The notes below the pieces were generated by a model. That model made no database searches, was not told where the DNA came from, and worked only from the letters and a program-made list of their open reading frames with translations. This document shows positions 9,502 to 18,542 of a DNA stretch of 64,000 bases, one piece after another (the stretch's first letter is position 1; every line of letters begins with the position of its first letter). The stretch spans positions 496,001-560,000 of the forward strand of contig NZ_CAMKGL010000001.1 of the NCBI RefSeq assembly GCF_946227985.1, in the 5' to 3' direction. This DNA comes from Serratia quinivorans (GTDB lineage: Bacteria; Pseudomonadota; Gammaproteobacteria; Enterobacterales; Enterobacteriaceae). Both the position numbers and the translations under genes were made by a program.

Positions 9502-10404
9502 GTGGATAAAATAGGGAGATTGCGAGTCTTTATCCAGGTGGCCGACGTGGGCAGTTTTATCCGCGCTTCGCAAATCCTGCTGATGCCAAAAACCACAGTG
9601 TCTGCCGCGATACAGCAATTGGAACATGAAATGGGCGCCCGCCTGTTTCATCGCACCACTCGTCGGGTACAACTGACCAGCGACGGTGAACTGTTGCTCG
9701 AAAAGGCACGCAGCCTGCTGTTTGACGTGCAGGCCTTGGAAAGTCTGTTTCAGCGACATAACGGCCCGATCGGGGGGCGCTTGACGGTCGATGTCCCCAG
9801 CCGTATCGCCCGGAGAATGATCGTGCCGGCGTTGCCGGACTTTTTCCTGCAGTATCCTGAAATTCAACTGTTTCTCAGCGCCAGCGACCGTTCCGTCGAT
9901 TTGATCCAGGAAGGGATCGACTGCGTGGTGCGTGTCGGTAGCCTCAGTGACAGCAGTCTGGTCAGCCAGCCGCTGGGCCGCCTGAGTATGATCAACTGTG
10001 CCAGCCCGGATTATTTGCAGCGCTACGGGACCCCGGAGCATCCTGCTCAATTGGAGGAGCACTGGGTGGTGGGCTATGCGCAGCCGACCCTGGCAGGGGC
10101 GGATAGCTGGCAGTGGCAGCAGGATGGACAGCGTTTTGAGAAAACGTTGCCTAGCCGGGTGACGGTGAACAATGTGGAAAACTATATCGGTTGTTGCCTG
10201 GTGGGGTTGGGAATGATGCAGATACCGCGTTTTGATGTTCAACACTACCTGGATAGCGGCAAACTGTGCGAGATCTTGCCGCAGGCCCGGCCACCGGCAA
10301 TGAGCATGGCGTTGCTTTATCCCCATCGTCGTCAGCGTTCGGCGCGCTTAACCGCATTTGCCGAATGGTTCAGCCAGTTAATCAAGCCGTTCTGCGAACC
10401 CTGA
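9502..10404 (+). CDS. LysR-family transcriptional regulator
   Basis: A 300-residue regulator with an N-terminal winged helix-turn-helix (residues 1-60, SFIRASQILLMPKTTVSAAI) and a substrate-binding domain resembling the CrgA/DmlR subgroup. GTG is used as start (GTGGATAAAATAGG). It lies on the same strand as the preceding SDR, which is the likely target by position only. Confidence 0.88.
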   Translation: MDKIGRLRVFIQVADVGSFIRASQILLMPKTTVSAAIQQLEHEMGARLFHRTTRRVQLTSDGELLLEKARSLLFDVQALESLFQRHNGPIGGRLTVDVPSRIARRMIVPALPDFFLQYPEIQLFLSASDRSVDLIQEGIDCVVRVGSLSDSSLVSQPLGRLSMINCASPDYLQRYGTPEHPAQLEEHWVVGYAQPTLAGADSWQWQQDGQRFEKTLPSRVTVNNVENYIGCCLVGLGMMQIPRFDVQHYLDSGKLCEILPQARPPAMSMALLYPHRRQRSARLTAFAEWFSQLIKPFCEP

Positions 10405-10531
10405 GGCCGGCTGGCCAATGGGATTTTTATCCAGGTGAAACCCTATTTCTTCTTGGCTTTCAGACAATTAAATTTCTGTAAAAACAAGAAACAATTAAAA
10501 CCGCCAAAAAAGTGACAAAAGATGTGTAACA

Positions 10532-10621
10532 TTACATCAACAGCAGGGCGGCTGAACCCTCCCAGGCGGCAGCCAGGGCATAAATTGCGGCCAGTATCAG
10601 CAGAAACGGCGTGTTGGTCAT
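10532..10621 (-). CDS. Candidate 29-residue single-span membrane peptide
   Basis: ATG at 10621 reading leftward follows GGAGAC at good spacing and encodes MTNTPFLLILAAIYALAAA, then a short tail ending in LLLM and TAA. It is almost entirely hydrophobic, like the small membrane proteins known in enteric bacteria. I do not recognise it; evidence is the ribosome site and amphipathic pattern only. Coding potential needs comparison with relatives. Confidence 0.45.
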   Translation of the reverse strand: MTNTPFLLILAAIYALAAAWEGSAALLLM

Positions 10622-10900
10622 GGTCTGTCTCCGGCGTGAAGTCCCGTCGGTCGTTATAGCCTGTACAAATGACAGCGAGATGAATGCGGCTAATTTCCGT
10701 ACAGGAAAATTCGGACGGACGGAAATGGGTAAACTGCTGATATTTGACTATAGTAGTTGTGTGAAGACGCGTGTTTATCGTGATTTACCCTGTATCGTTC
10801 TGCCGTTAAGGCAAGGGGCAGGTGTGAAAGTATCGAGCAGGCGCCGTCGTGGGTCTGGTGATAGGGTTTCTTAAGGCAAAAGGTAATAGGGAGAGTAAAA

Positions 10901-11149
10901 ATGGGCATTATTTCCTGGATCATTTTTGGGTTAATCGCCGGTATCTTGGCTAAATGGATCATGCCGGGCAAAGACGGTGGTGGCTTTATCGTGACCGTTA
11001 TTCTGGGGATTATCGGTGCAGTTGTCGGCGGCTATATCAGTACCTTCTTCGGTATGGGTCGCGTTGATGGCTTTAATCTGGGCAGCTTTGTTGTCGCAGT
11101 TATCGGTGCCCTGGTGGTGCTTTTTGTCTACAGAAAGATCAGAAACTAA
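10901..11149 (+). CDS. GlsB/YeaQ/YmgE-family small membrane protein
   Basis: An 82-residue protein, mostly glycine-rich transmembrane segments, beginning MGIISWIIFGLIAGILAKW and carrying the family block MPGKDGGGF. The family (called transglycosylase-associated) is a general-stress membrane protein of unknown biochemistry. GGGAGAG precedes the start. A clean terminator follows and yidB comes next on the same strand. Confidence 0.92.
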   Translation: MGIISWIIFGLIAGILAKWIMPGKDGGGFIVTVILGIIGAVVGGYISTFFGMGRVDGFNLGSFVVAVIGALVVLFVYRKIRN

Positions 11150-11165
11150 TCAGATGCTGATCAAC

Positions 11166-11190
11166 AGGGTCGCTGCGGCGGCCCTTTTTT
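11166..11190 (+). terminator. Rho-independent terminator after the YeaQ-like gene
   Basis: Arms AGGGTCGC (11166-11173) and GCGGCCCT (11178-11185), one G-T wobble, are followed by six T. It separates the YeaQ-like gene from yidB. Confidence 0.85.
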
Positions 11191-11243
11191 CGTTAAATCA
11201 CAAGGGTCGAGCGGCCTGAGCCGACGGCTGGAAGGAGATTACC

Positions 11244-11633
11244 ATGGGTCTTTTTGATAGCGTATTGGGCAATATTCTCGGCGGTGCCAACGGTGGTAAA
11301 GGCATCGATTACGTCGCCATTATGCAATGGGTTGAGCAACAGGGTGGCCTGCAGGCGATTCTGGACAAGTTCCGTCAGGGGCAATTCGGCGATGTAGTCG
11401 GTTCATGGCTGGGCAACGGTGAAAACCAGCAGATCAACGGCGATCACGTGCAGCAGGCTCTGGGCAGCGATGCCATCAATCAGCTGGCTGAAAAGCTGGG
11501 CGTCGATCCGGCTCAGGCATCCGCCACTATTGCGCAGTTCCTGCCAACGGTCGCTGACGCCGCATCGCCAAATGGCGAAGTGCAGCAGGACAGTAATGAA
11601 CTGGGCGATATGGTCGGTAAACTGTTCAAATAA
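11244..11633 (+). CDS. yidB: YidB-family protein (DUF937)
   Basis: A 129-residue cytoplasmic protein that aligns from memory with E. coli YidB: opening MGLFDSVLGNILGG, the block WVEQQGGLQAIL and the ending on MVGKLFK. Function of the family is not established. A strong GGAAGGAG ribosome site precedes ATG at 11244. It ends three bases before the stop of the convergent LysR gene. Confidence 0.88.
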   Translation: MGLFDSVLGNILGGANGGKGIDYVAIMQWVEQQGGLQAILDKFRQGQFGDVVGSWLGNGENQQINGDHVQQALGSDAINQLAEKLGVDPAQASATIAQFLPTVADAASPNGEVQQDSNELGDMVGKLFK

Positions 11634-11636
11634 TGT

Positions 11637-12569
11637 TTATGCCCCCGGCGCCTGTTCGGGGGCATGGTTTAACGTCATGCCTTCAATGTTCCCCAATGCC
11701 GTCAGCAAATACTCGACCCAGGCCCGCACTTTACCGGGAATAAAGCGCGCAGCAGGATAAACCGCATGCAGCGCCATCGGCGGATAACGCCAGGCCGGCA
11801 AAACGGGCACCAATGTGCCACTCGCCAATTGCCGACCGATCAACGGCCGCTGTGCGCCGCCAATACCCAGCCCCGACTCAATCGCCGCCAGCAGTGAAAA
11901 AGTATTGTTAGCACGGAATACCGGACGCAGCTCCACCATCTCGGGGCCATGCGGGCCGATTAATGTCAGTGCGTCAGCATCGCTCAGGCCGCTATAGCGG
12001 ATGTGCGGATGAGTTGCCAGCTCTGTCAGGGTTTGCGGTTCACCCTGTGCTGCCAGGTAAGCCGGCGAGGCCACCAGAATGCGCTGTAACTCTCCCAGGC
12101 GTCGCGCCACCGTGCCAGGTGAACTCAGTTCGCCAAAGCGGATCGCGACATCGATGCCTTCACCGATCACATCCGCCCGACGATCGTCCAGCAACAGCTC
12201 GATGTTCAGTTGCGGATGCTGTTGCTGAAAGGCGATCGCCAGCGGCGTCAGGTGTTGTTGGCCGAAACCTGTTGGTGCATGGATGCGTAACGCCCCCTGC
12301 AGCAGCAGATTTTGGCCATGTAGCACTTCTTCCGCTTCACCCACCGCCGCCAGAATCGGTTTGATTTGCCGGTAATAGCTTGCACCGGCATCGGTCAGCG
12401 TGACGGCGCGGGTGCTGCGAAACAGCAGTTGTGCGCGCAGTTGTTGCTCCAGGCCGGCGATCTGTTGGCTGACCGCCGGTTGTGTCAGGCCCAGATCGCG
12501 AGCGGCGGCCGACAGGCTGCCCAACTCGGCTACCCGAACAAAAGTCTGCATGGCGTTTAGCTTGTCCAT
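11637..12569 (-). CDS. LysR-family transcriptional regulator
   Basis: A 310-residue regulator. The N-terminal HTH (MQTFVRVAELGSLSAAARDL) and effector domain match the large group that acts on a divergent oxidoreductase gene. Here the divergent neighbour is the PRISE-like reductase at 12685, with 115 bases between the starts, which makes that gene the likely target. Confidence 0.88.
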   Translation of the reverse strand: MDKLNAMQTFVRVAELGSLSAAARDLGLTQPAVSQQIAGLEQQLRAQLLFRSTRAVTLTDAGASYYRQIKPILAAVGEAEEVLHGQNLLLQGALRIHAPTGFGQQHLTPLAIAFQQQHPQLNIELLLDDRRADVIGEGIDVAIRFGELSSPGTVARRLGELQRILVASPAYLAAQGEPQTLTELATHPHIRYSGLSDADALTLIGPHGPEMVELRPVFRANNTFSLLAAIESGLGIGGAQRPLIGRQLASGTLVPVLPAWRYPPMALHAVYPAARFIPGKVRAWVEYLLTALGNIEGMTLNHAPEQAPGA

Positions 12570-12684
12570 CGGCTCTCCATCTATAGATTTTACTTATAAG
12601 TGATAGTAATAAACCCCGTCTACCGCAAGTTTAACTAATCAATCACAGTGAAAGTCTCAATAGATACTGAAGCGGAGACACAAT

Positions 12685-13737
12685 ATGCATAACGACAAAC
12701 TGGCACTGGTCGTCGGCGCTAACGGCGTTATTGGCGGCAAGCTGATTGACGAGCTGGAACAACAAGGTTGGCAGGTGATTGGCCTGTCGCGGCGCGGAGG
12801 TGTTGACCGGCCGCAGGTGCATTATCTGGCGGTCGATCTGTTGGATGCACAGGCTACGGGTGATGCCTTGCGACCGCTGACCCAGGTCAGCCACATTTTC
12901 TACGCGGCCTATCAGGATGCGCCGGACTGGGCGGGGCTGGTGGCGCCAAACCTGGCGATGCTAAGCAATGTAGTGGAGGCGTTGGAACCCGTAGCGCACG
13001 GGCTGGAGCACATTAGCCTGATGCAAGGCTATAAGGTGTATGGTGCCCATTTGGGGCCGTTCAAAACCCCGGCGCGTGAGAGTGATGCCGGGCACATGCC
13101 GCCGGAGTTCAATCTTGAGCAGCAAAGCTATCTTGAACAGCGCCAGCAGGGGAAAAACTGGCACTGGAGCGCCATTCGCCCCAGCGTCGTCGGCGGCTTC
13201 TCGCTTGGCAACCCGATGAATCTGGCGCTGACCCTGGCGGTTTATGCCTCGATCAGCAAGGCGCTGGGGCTGCCACTGCGTTTTCCCGGCAAACCTGGGG
13301 CTTACCACAGCCTGCTGGAAATGACCGATGCCGGGTTGCTGGCGCGGGCTACCTTATGGGCGGCGACGGAGCCGGCGGCGGCTAATCAGGCATTTAACAT
13401 CAATAATGGTGACCTGTTTCGCTGGAGCGAACTGTGGCCGAAAATTGCCGGTTATTTTGATCTGGAAGTGGCACCGCCGTTGCCGATGCCGCTGGAGTCG
13501 GTGATGGCGGATAAAAGTGAGCTGTGGCAGGCGTTGGTGCAACAGCATGATTTGGTCGAAACGGATTACCGTGCGGTGGCGAGTTGGCGTTTTGCCGATT
13601 TTGTTTTTTCGTGGGATTACGACATGTTTGCCGATGGCAGTAAGGCACGCCGTTTTGGCTTCCATCAATTTGTTGAAACCGAAGCGATGCTGTTCGCGCT
13701 GTTTGATGAATTCCGCCGTCGCAAGATAATTCCTTAA
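12685..13737 (+). CDS. Atypical SDR of the VEP1/PRISE group (enone reductase-like)
   Basis: A 350-residue NAD(P)-dependent protein. The nucleotide motif VGANGVIGGKLI is at residue 9, and the block LMQGYKVYGAHLGPF holds the lysine and tyrosine that replace the classic YxxxK site in progesterone 5-beta-reductase-like enzymes, which reduce C=C bonds of enones. The substrate is unknown. It is divergent from the LysR gene, its likely regulator. Confidence 0.78.
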   Translation: MHNDKLALVVGANGVIGGKLIDELEQQGWQVIGLSRRGGVDRPQVHYLAVDLLDAQATGDALRPLTQVSHIFYAAYQDAPDWAGLVAPNLAMLSNVVEALEPVAHGLEHISLMQGYKVYGAHLGPFKTPARESDAGHMPPEFNLEQQSYLEQRQQGKNWHWSAIRPSVVGGFSLGNPMNLALTLAVYASISKALGLPLRFPGKPGAYHSLLEMTDAGLLARATLWAATEPAAANQAFNINNGDLFRWSELWPKIAGYFDLEVAPPLPMPLESVMADKSELWQALVQQHDLVETDYRAVASWRFADFVFSWDYDMFADGSKARRFGFHQFVETEAMLFALFDEFRRRKIIP

Positions 13738-13846
13738 GTCGGCTGGCGGGACGGGCGTTTTTTATGGCAATCTTTGGCTGCCGCAAGCAGCGGCAGTCAG
13801 GAGGCCGTCACCCCGACAGGCCCGGACCGATGATGAGGAAATAACC

Positions 13847-14926
13847 GTGACAGGGATAACCGCCATACTGACGCTTTTGCTGGCGCTGGTGACCATTGCG
13901 CCACTTTCAAAGCATGCAGCCTGGTGGATCCGGGTGTGGGATTTCCCCCGCCTGCAAATACTGGCGCTCTCGTTGCTGGTGTTATTGCTTAACCTGCTGT
14001 TTGTACCGCTGTCGCCCTGGGTGTGGGGCATGATGGCAATGAACCTGGCCTGTGCGGCTTATCAGGCCGCGTGGATTTACCCTTATACCCGGCTGAGCAA
14101 ACCCCAGGTGCTGGATTTTACCGGCTACCAGAAGAAACCGCGTATCCGCATTTTGGTGTCCAACGTGTTAACGCCCAATCGCCAGGCGGAGAAACTGCTG
14201 GCGTTGGTAGCGACCGAACGGCCGGATGTGCTGGTGGCGGTAGAAACCGACGCCTGGTGGGAGCAGCAACTGTCGGCGCTGGAACAGGACTATCCTCACA
14301 GCTTGAAGTGCCCGCTGGATAACCTGTACGGCATGCATGTCTATTCGCGGCTGAAACTCAGCGATGCGCAAATACAATACCTGGTGGATGAGCAGATCCC
14401 ATCAATGCACATGATGGTGCATTTACCGCAAGGGCAGCAGGTGCGCCTGCACTGTGTACACCCGATGCCGCCGAGCCCGACCGAGAATGAAGAGTCGGAA
14501 GATCGCGATGCCGAACTGGTGATGGTGGGCAAAAGCGCAGCCAAATCGGCGTTACCGGTGATTGTGACCGGCGATTTGAACGATGTGGCCTGGTCGACCA
14601 CCACCCGGCTGTTCCTGAAAGTCAGCGGCCTGTTGGATCCGCGCCGTGGGCGTGGCATGTTCAGTACTTTCCATGCAGGTTATCCGTTCCTGCGTTGGCC
14701 GCTGGACCACGTGTTTCACAGCGATCATTTTGTGCTTGGCTCATTGCGCCGCTTAACCAGCGTTGGCTCGGATCACTTCCCGATCATGGTGGAACTGGTG
14801 TATTCGCCGAAGCAGGGGGCACAGCAGGAAAGCCTGGAGAAAGACAGCGAAGACGAAGCGCTGGCGCAAGAAAAATTAGCCAATACCGACTCCATGCCGG
14901 AGGAGGTACACACCCCAGGCAGTTGA
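13847..14926 (+). CDS. Membrane-anchored endonuclease/exonuclease/phosphatase-fold protein
   Basis: A 359-residue protein starting at GTG (GAGGAA eight bases before). Two or three N-terminal membrane helices (about 1-20, 40-60, 65-85) precede an EEP domain with the expected motifs: SNVLTPN, a glutamate in VAVETDAWW, VTGDLND, the DHVF block and GSDHFPIM. The substrate could be nucleic acid or a phospholipid. An acidic, glutamate-rich tail follows residue 325. Confidence 0.85.
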   Translation: MTGITAILTLLLALVTIAPLSKHAAWWIRVWDFPRLQILALSLLVLLLNLLFVPLSPWVWGMMAMNLACAAYQAAWIYPYTRLSKPQVLDFTGYQKKPRIRILVSNVLTPNRQAEKLLALVATERPDVLVAVETDAWWEQQLSALEQDYPHSLKCPLDNLYGMHVYSRLKLSDAQIQYLVDEQIPSMHMMVHLPQGQQVRLHCVHPMPPSPTENEESEDRDAELVMVGKSAAKSALPVIVTGDLNDVAWSTTTRLFLKVSGLLDPRRGRGMFSTFHAGYPFLRWPLDHVFHSDHFVLGSLRRLTSVGSDHFPIMVELVYSPKQGAQQESLEKDSEDEALAQEKLANTDSMPEEVHTPGS

Positions 14927-14959
14927 AAAACGCCCCCGCAGCAATCGCGGCGGGGGCGT
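14926..14959 (-). terminator. Terminator of the quinone reductase gene
   Basis: Arms ACGCCCCCG (14930-14938) and CGGGGGCGT (14951-14959). Read on minus the stem is followed by five T, directly after the oxidoreductase stop. It may also end the convergent EEP gene. Confidence 0.8.
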
Positions 14960-14964
14960 GTGAC

Positions 14965-15972
14965 CTAGAGTGTCAGCATGATTTTACCGATATGCTGACT
15001 GGACTCCATCAGCGTATGGGCTTCGGCGGCCTGTTCCAACGGGAAGGTTTTGAAAATCTGCGGTTTTAATGCACCGCGCTCCAGCAGCGGCCACACCTTC
15101 TGGTGTAAATCAGCGGCAATTTGCGCTTTATCTTCCACGCTGCGTGCACGCAAGGTCGAGCCGGTATGGGTCAGGCGCTTGATCAACAGCGGCATCAGGT
15201 TCAGTTCTTTCACCACGCCGTTCTGGGTGCCGATTTGCACAATGCGGCCGTCCATCGCCGCCGCCTGATAGTTCTTCGCCACGTAGTCACCGGCAATCAG
15301 ATCGACAATCACGTCGGCTCCCTTGCCGTTAGTCGCGCGCTGGGTCTGCTCAACAAAATCTTCGCTGCGGTAGTTAATCGCCACATCGGCACCCAATGCC
15401 AAACTGGCCTGGCGTTTTTCTTCGGAGCCGACGGTGGTGATCACCCGAGCGCAAAAGGCTTTCGCCAGCAGGGTGGCGACAGTGCCGATACCGGAGGTGC
15501 CGCCGTGGATCAACACGGTTTCACCGGCCTTTAGGCGTCCGCGTTGGAACACGTTAACCCAAACGGTAAAGAAGGTTTCCGGGATCGCCGCCGCTTCAAT
15601 CAGGCTAAAGCCCTCGGGTACCGGCAGCGCATTGCTCTCATGTACTTTGCAGTATTCTGCGTAGCCGCCGCCGGCAATCAGGGCGCAAACAGCGTCGCCG
15701 ATGGCGTAATTTTGTACCCCAATACCGGTAGCAACTACGGTACCGGCGATCTCCAGACCAGGAATATCCGATGCGCCTGCGGGCGGTGCGTATTGGCCGC
15801 GGCGTTGCATCATATCAGGGCGGTTAACTCCGGCGGCAGCGACCTTCACCAGTATTTCTCCCTGTTGCAGGGTTGGCAGCGGTCTTTGGCTGCTAATCAG
15901 AACCTCTGGTTCGCCAGGCTGGCTGATTTCGACGACTTTCATGGTGCTGGGCAGCGCTGGGTTGGCTGACAT
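14965..15972 (-). CDS. NAD(P)H:quinone oxidoreductase, PIG3/zinc-free MDR family
   Basis: A 335-residue medium-chain reductase beginning MSANPALPSTMKVVEISQPG. It shows the GroES-like N-terminal domain (NRPDMMQRRGQY), the NADPH-binding GTSGIGTVATLLAK block and no structural zinc cysteines, as expected for quinone oxidoreductases of the PIG3 group. The chosen ATG has GAGGAG upstream; a longer frame adds 22 codons with no homology. Monocistronic. Confidence 0.9.
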   Translation of the reverse strand: MSANPALPSTMKVVEISQPGEPEVLISSQRPLPTLQQGEILVKVAAAGVNRPDMMQRRGQYAPPAGASDIPGLEIAGTVVATGIGVQNYAIGDAVCALIAGGGYAEYCKVHESNALPVPEGFSLIEAAAIPETFFTVWVNVFQRGRLKAGETVLIHGGTSGIGTVATLLAKAFCARVITTVGSEEKRQASLALGADVAINYRSEDFVEQTQRATNGKGADVIVDLIAGDYVAKNYQAAAMDGRIVQIGTQNGVVKELNLMPLLIKRLTHTGSTLRARSVEDKAQIAADLHQKVWPLLERGALKPQIFKTFPLEQAAEAHTLMESSQHIGKIMLTL

Positions 15973-16130
15973 GGTGATTCTCCTCAGTTGGCGTTCAGGC
16001 GCAGTAACCAGTGTAGGTAACCGCCTGCTGTAATTCATGTTTTATCTTACATAAATGCCGAAGGGAGAATGTGGATCATAGGGCGGTCACAAGGGGAAAG
16101 TTGGGGTGCCGCCGCAGAGGCGGCATGGGA

Positions 16131-16340
16131 TTAGTCATTGGGCGGGATGCGAAAACCTTTTAGCGAGACGATAAAATGTTCTTTCCCTTTGGAGATTTTG
16201 GCACCTCGATCACACCACAGGCTGGCGAGCTGGAAAAAGTCGTCGCTGTCGATGTCATAGGCCAGTTCGATTTTTTTTGCCGTGCCGTAGCGGATCAGCT
16301 TTTCGGCTTCCTGGTGATTGGTTGCTCTAATGGTGGTCAT
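16131..16340 (-). CDS. Conserved-looking hypothetical small protein
   Basis: A 69-residue soluble protein starting MTTIRATNHQEAEKLIRYGT after AAGGA. It has an acidic centre (YDIDSDDFFQLA) and a WCDRGAKISKGKEHFIVSL segment that reads like an alpha/beta domain. I do not recognise the family and assign no function. A longer frame to 16406 lacks a ribosome site. Confidence 0.6.
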   Translation of the reverse strand: MTTIRATNHQEAEKLIRYGTAKKIELAYDIDSDDFFQLASLWCDRGAKISKGKEHFIVSLKGFRIPPND

Positions 16341-16484
16341 AACGAAATCCTTGGTATTGAGCCAGTGCGGATAATCGCCGACCATGATATGGCTATATTG
16401 TGACAATTTTGTGATAAAAAAATGACAGGGTGTGGTTCTGTGGTCAGGGGCAGGATGTTAATACCATACCCCTGTACGCTTGCA

Positions 16485-16601
16485 TTAACGATCGTGCGGA
16501 CGCAGTAGGGTGCTTTTCTTCTGTGATTTGAAGTGCTTATACAGCGCGAACCCTGCGATACTGGCTAATACGGCCAGCAAAAATAAGTATTCAGTCGCCA
16601 T
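16485..16601 (-). CDS. 38-residue single-span membrane protein
   Basis: ATG at 16601 reading left follows GGAGGG and encodes MATEYLFLLAVLASIAGFAL followed by a basic tail (YKHFKSQKK...RPHDR). One N-terminal helix plus a cationic cytoplasmic tail is a common layout of enteric small membrane proteins. The family is not recognised, but the ribosome site and the helix make it credible. Confidence 0.65.
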   Translation of the reverse strand: MATEYLFLLAVLASIAGFALYKHFKSQKKSTLLRPHDR

Positions 16602-16712
16602 CTGACAACCCTCCGATAAAGCATGGCTAAGGAGGGGTTATTTGTGACAGCTATCACGTTACGCAGCAATGAGACCATTCTGTAAGTCGGCAGGTTATTG
16701 ATATCCAGGCAT

Positions 16713-16737
16713 AAAAAAAGCGCCTATAGGGAGGCGC
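16713..16737 (-). terminator. Rho-independent terminator, minus strand
   Basis: Arms GCGCCT (16720-16725) and AGGCGC (16732-16737). Read on minus the stem runs into seven T. It ends the transcript of the secreted hypothetical gene at 16851-17234, 114 bases beyond its stop. Confidence 0.8.
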
Positions 16738-16850
16738 ATAAAATATTGCAACACAGCTTGTTGTGTTCAGCACCAGGAGGAGTGGTGAACAGAGTTTCAT
16801 TGTATGAACACTGTGCTGCGGCCGATATAGGGATAACTCTTAAAGCCGCG

Positions 16851-17234
16851 TTACCACTGATAACCCATGCTCACATTATAATCAGGTTCCTGATCGGTGG
16901 AGTAGGGATCAGACTGACGACGGCGATCGGTTTTTTTCACCGGGCCGTTATTCGGACCGTAATTAAGCGATGAGTACGGCTTGGCGCGCGGGCGACTGCA
17001 ACCGGGGTGATCACATTCCATATCAACGCGAAAACCGGTTTTGTCTTCTGTTTCCGACCACACCACCGGTGGCTTGGCCGATTTTTTTTCTGGGCCAAGG
17101 GCGGTTTGCGGTGCGGGTGCCGGTTTGATACTGGGGTCCGGTGCGGTATAGGACAGGTCCAGCGCCTGGGCGGGGGCGCTCAGTATCAACAGAGCAGTGC
17201 AGCAGGATGCTGCCAGCGTATGCCATCTCAGCAT
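16851..17234 (-). CDS. Secreted hypothetical protein with signal peptide
   Basis: A 127-residue protein whose N-terminus (MLRWHTLAASCCTALLILSA, cleavage probably after AQA) is a signal peptide. The mature part is proline-rich, has a cysteine pair in ECDHPGCSRP that could form a disulfide, and ends in an aromatic YQW. No family recognised. ATG at 17234 has GGGAGA upstream and is preferred over TTG two codons before. Confidence 0.65.
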   Translation of the reverse strand: MLRWHTLAASCCTALLILSAPAQALDLSYTAPDPSIKPAPAPQTALGPEKKSAKPPVVWSETEDKTGFRVDMECDHPGCSRPRAKPYSSLNYGPNNGPVKKTDRRRQSDPYSTDQEPDYNVSMGYQW

Positions 17235-17391
17235 GGTCAATCTCCCTTTATAGTTACGCTGCGTAACTATAAAACAGCCAGACGAGAATTACTATCATTT
17301 GTGGCTGGTAATTAATAACAATATGAAGCATTGGCGGCACTCTTGTTCAGGTCTACTCTATGAATAACTTCTCTTTATAAGATATCGGGCT

Positions 17392-18258
17392 ATGACCACT
17401 GACACTGCGGCGTTGAGCTTACGCCAGCGCAGTTATCAATTGTTGTTCGACAATCACTCCCGTCGCGGCCGCAGGATGGAGGCTTTTTGGGTCATTACCG
17501 CCTTACTCAGCGTGATACTGCTGTTTCTCGAGCCGGGCGGCAGCGCATTGTTCTCGCCTGGTCGCGAGGCTGTTTATCTTTTCCTCTGGGCCGAGGTGAT
17601 TTTTACCGTCATTTTCACGCTTGAATACTTGCTACGGCTGTGGTGTACGCCTGCCGATCAACATTACGCCTTGAGCTTTTTCGGTGTGATTGATTTGCTG
17701 ACGGTGTTGCCGCTGTACATCATCTGGCTGTATCCGCATATGACGGTGGAATTCGTGATGCTGCTGCGCGTTGTGCGGGTATTGCGGGTGCTACGGGTGC
17801 TGAAACTGCTGCGTTATATGAGTGAGATGGGCATGATCTGGCGCAGTATCAAGCTGGCACGCCACAAATTGGCGATGTTTTTTGGTTTTGTCGCCGTAGT
17901 GCTGTGCGTCTTTGGCGGTTTGATGTATGCGATTGAGGGGGGGAATGGCGGCTTTACCAGCCTGGCGGCCTCCGTCTATTGGGCGGTAGTGACGCTGACC
18001 ACCGTGGGATACGGTGATATTGTTCCCCATACGCCGTTGGGGCGGTTACTGACTTCGGTACTTATTCTGCTGGGCTATTCAATTATCGCGGTACCGACCG
18101 GCATTCTGACGGCCTACATGTCGCAGGAGCTACAACGTAACCGTGAAAGGCGTAATTGTGAGCAATGTCAAAGAGGTGGCCACGAGACAGAGGCCATATT
18201 TTGTAAATATTGTGGCAGTGCCTTACCCCCGCTATCCGGTAAATACAGTCACAAATGA
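17392..18258 (+). CDS. Voltage-gated-type potassium channel with C-terminal zinc-ribbon motif
   Basis: A 288-residue ion transporter of the six-helix Kv layout. It has an S4-like arginine ladder (VVRVLRVLRVLKLLRYM), a pore helix and the selectivity filter TLTTVGYGDI near residue 205, then the final S6 helix. After S6 the tail contains CEQC and CKYC, eleven residues apart, a four-cysteine ribbon that suggests metal binding or redox control of gating. Inner-membrane location is expected. Monocistronic. Confidence 0.9.
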   Translation: MTTDTAALSLRQRSYQLLFDNHSRRGRRMEAFWVITALLSVILLFLEPGGSALFSPGREAVYLFLWAEVIFTVIFTLEYLLRLWCTPADQHYALSFFGVIDLLTVLPLYIIWLYPHMTVEFVMLLRVVRVLRVLRVLKLLRYMSEMGMIWRSIKLARHKLAMFFGFVAVVLCVFGGLMYAIEGGNGGFTSLAASVYWAVVTLTTVGYGDIVPHTPLGRLLTSVLILLGYSIIAVPTGILTAYMSQELQRNRERRNCEQCQRGGHETEAIFCKYCGSALPPLSGKYSHK

Positions 18259-18330
18259 CGATAAATTAAGCAATGCGGGTGAAATCCTGTGCGTTTGGCC
18301 TCGTTTCCACGGAGGGGATTATAAAAAGAG

Positions 18331-18542
18331 TTGCTATTAAAGTCCCATCGTGAGTTAATGCTTCTCGGCCTGTGGTACAGACCTATTTATGCACGACATT
18401 TTGAGTAAAGTAGTTCAAATTTAAAGCGTTATCCTAGATAGCTCTTCACTGACGAATTTCCTTTCTAGTGCCTCCATAAGTAACTGATGACCGGCTATTT
18501 CTTGCCCATGGTGGCGTAAATTTAATATTGTAGGAATTAAAC
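18331..18542 (+). promoter_or_regulatory. Promoter and long cold-shock leader with cold-box-like element
   Basis: A plausible promoter has -35 TTGCTA (18331-18336) and -10 TTAATG (18355-18360), 18 bases apart. At the predicted RNA start lies TGTGGTACAGA (18371-18381), matching the E. coli cspA cold box TGACGTACAGA at 9 of 11 positions. This gives an untranslated leader of about 172 bases, close to the 159 of cspA, whose leader folds differently at low temperature. The homology and position are seen; thermosensing is inferred. Confidence 0.55.
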
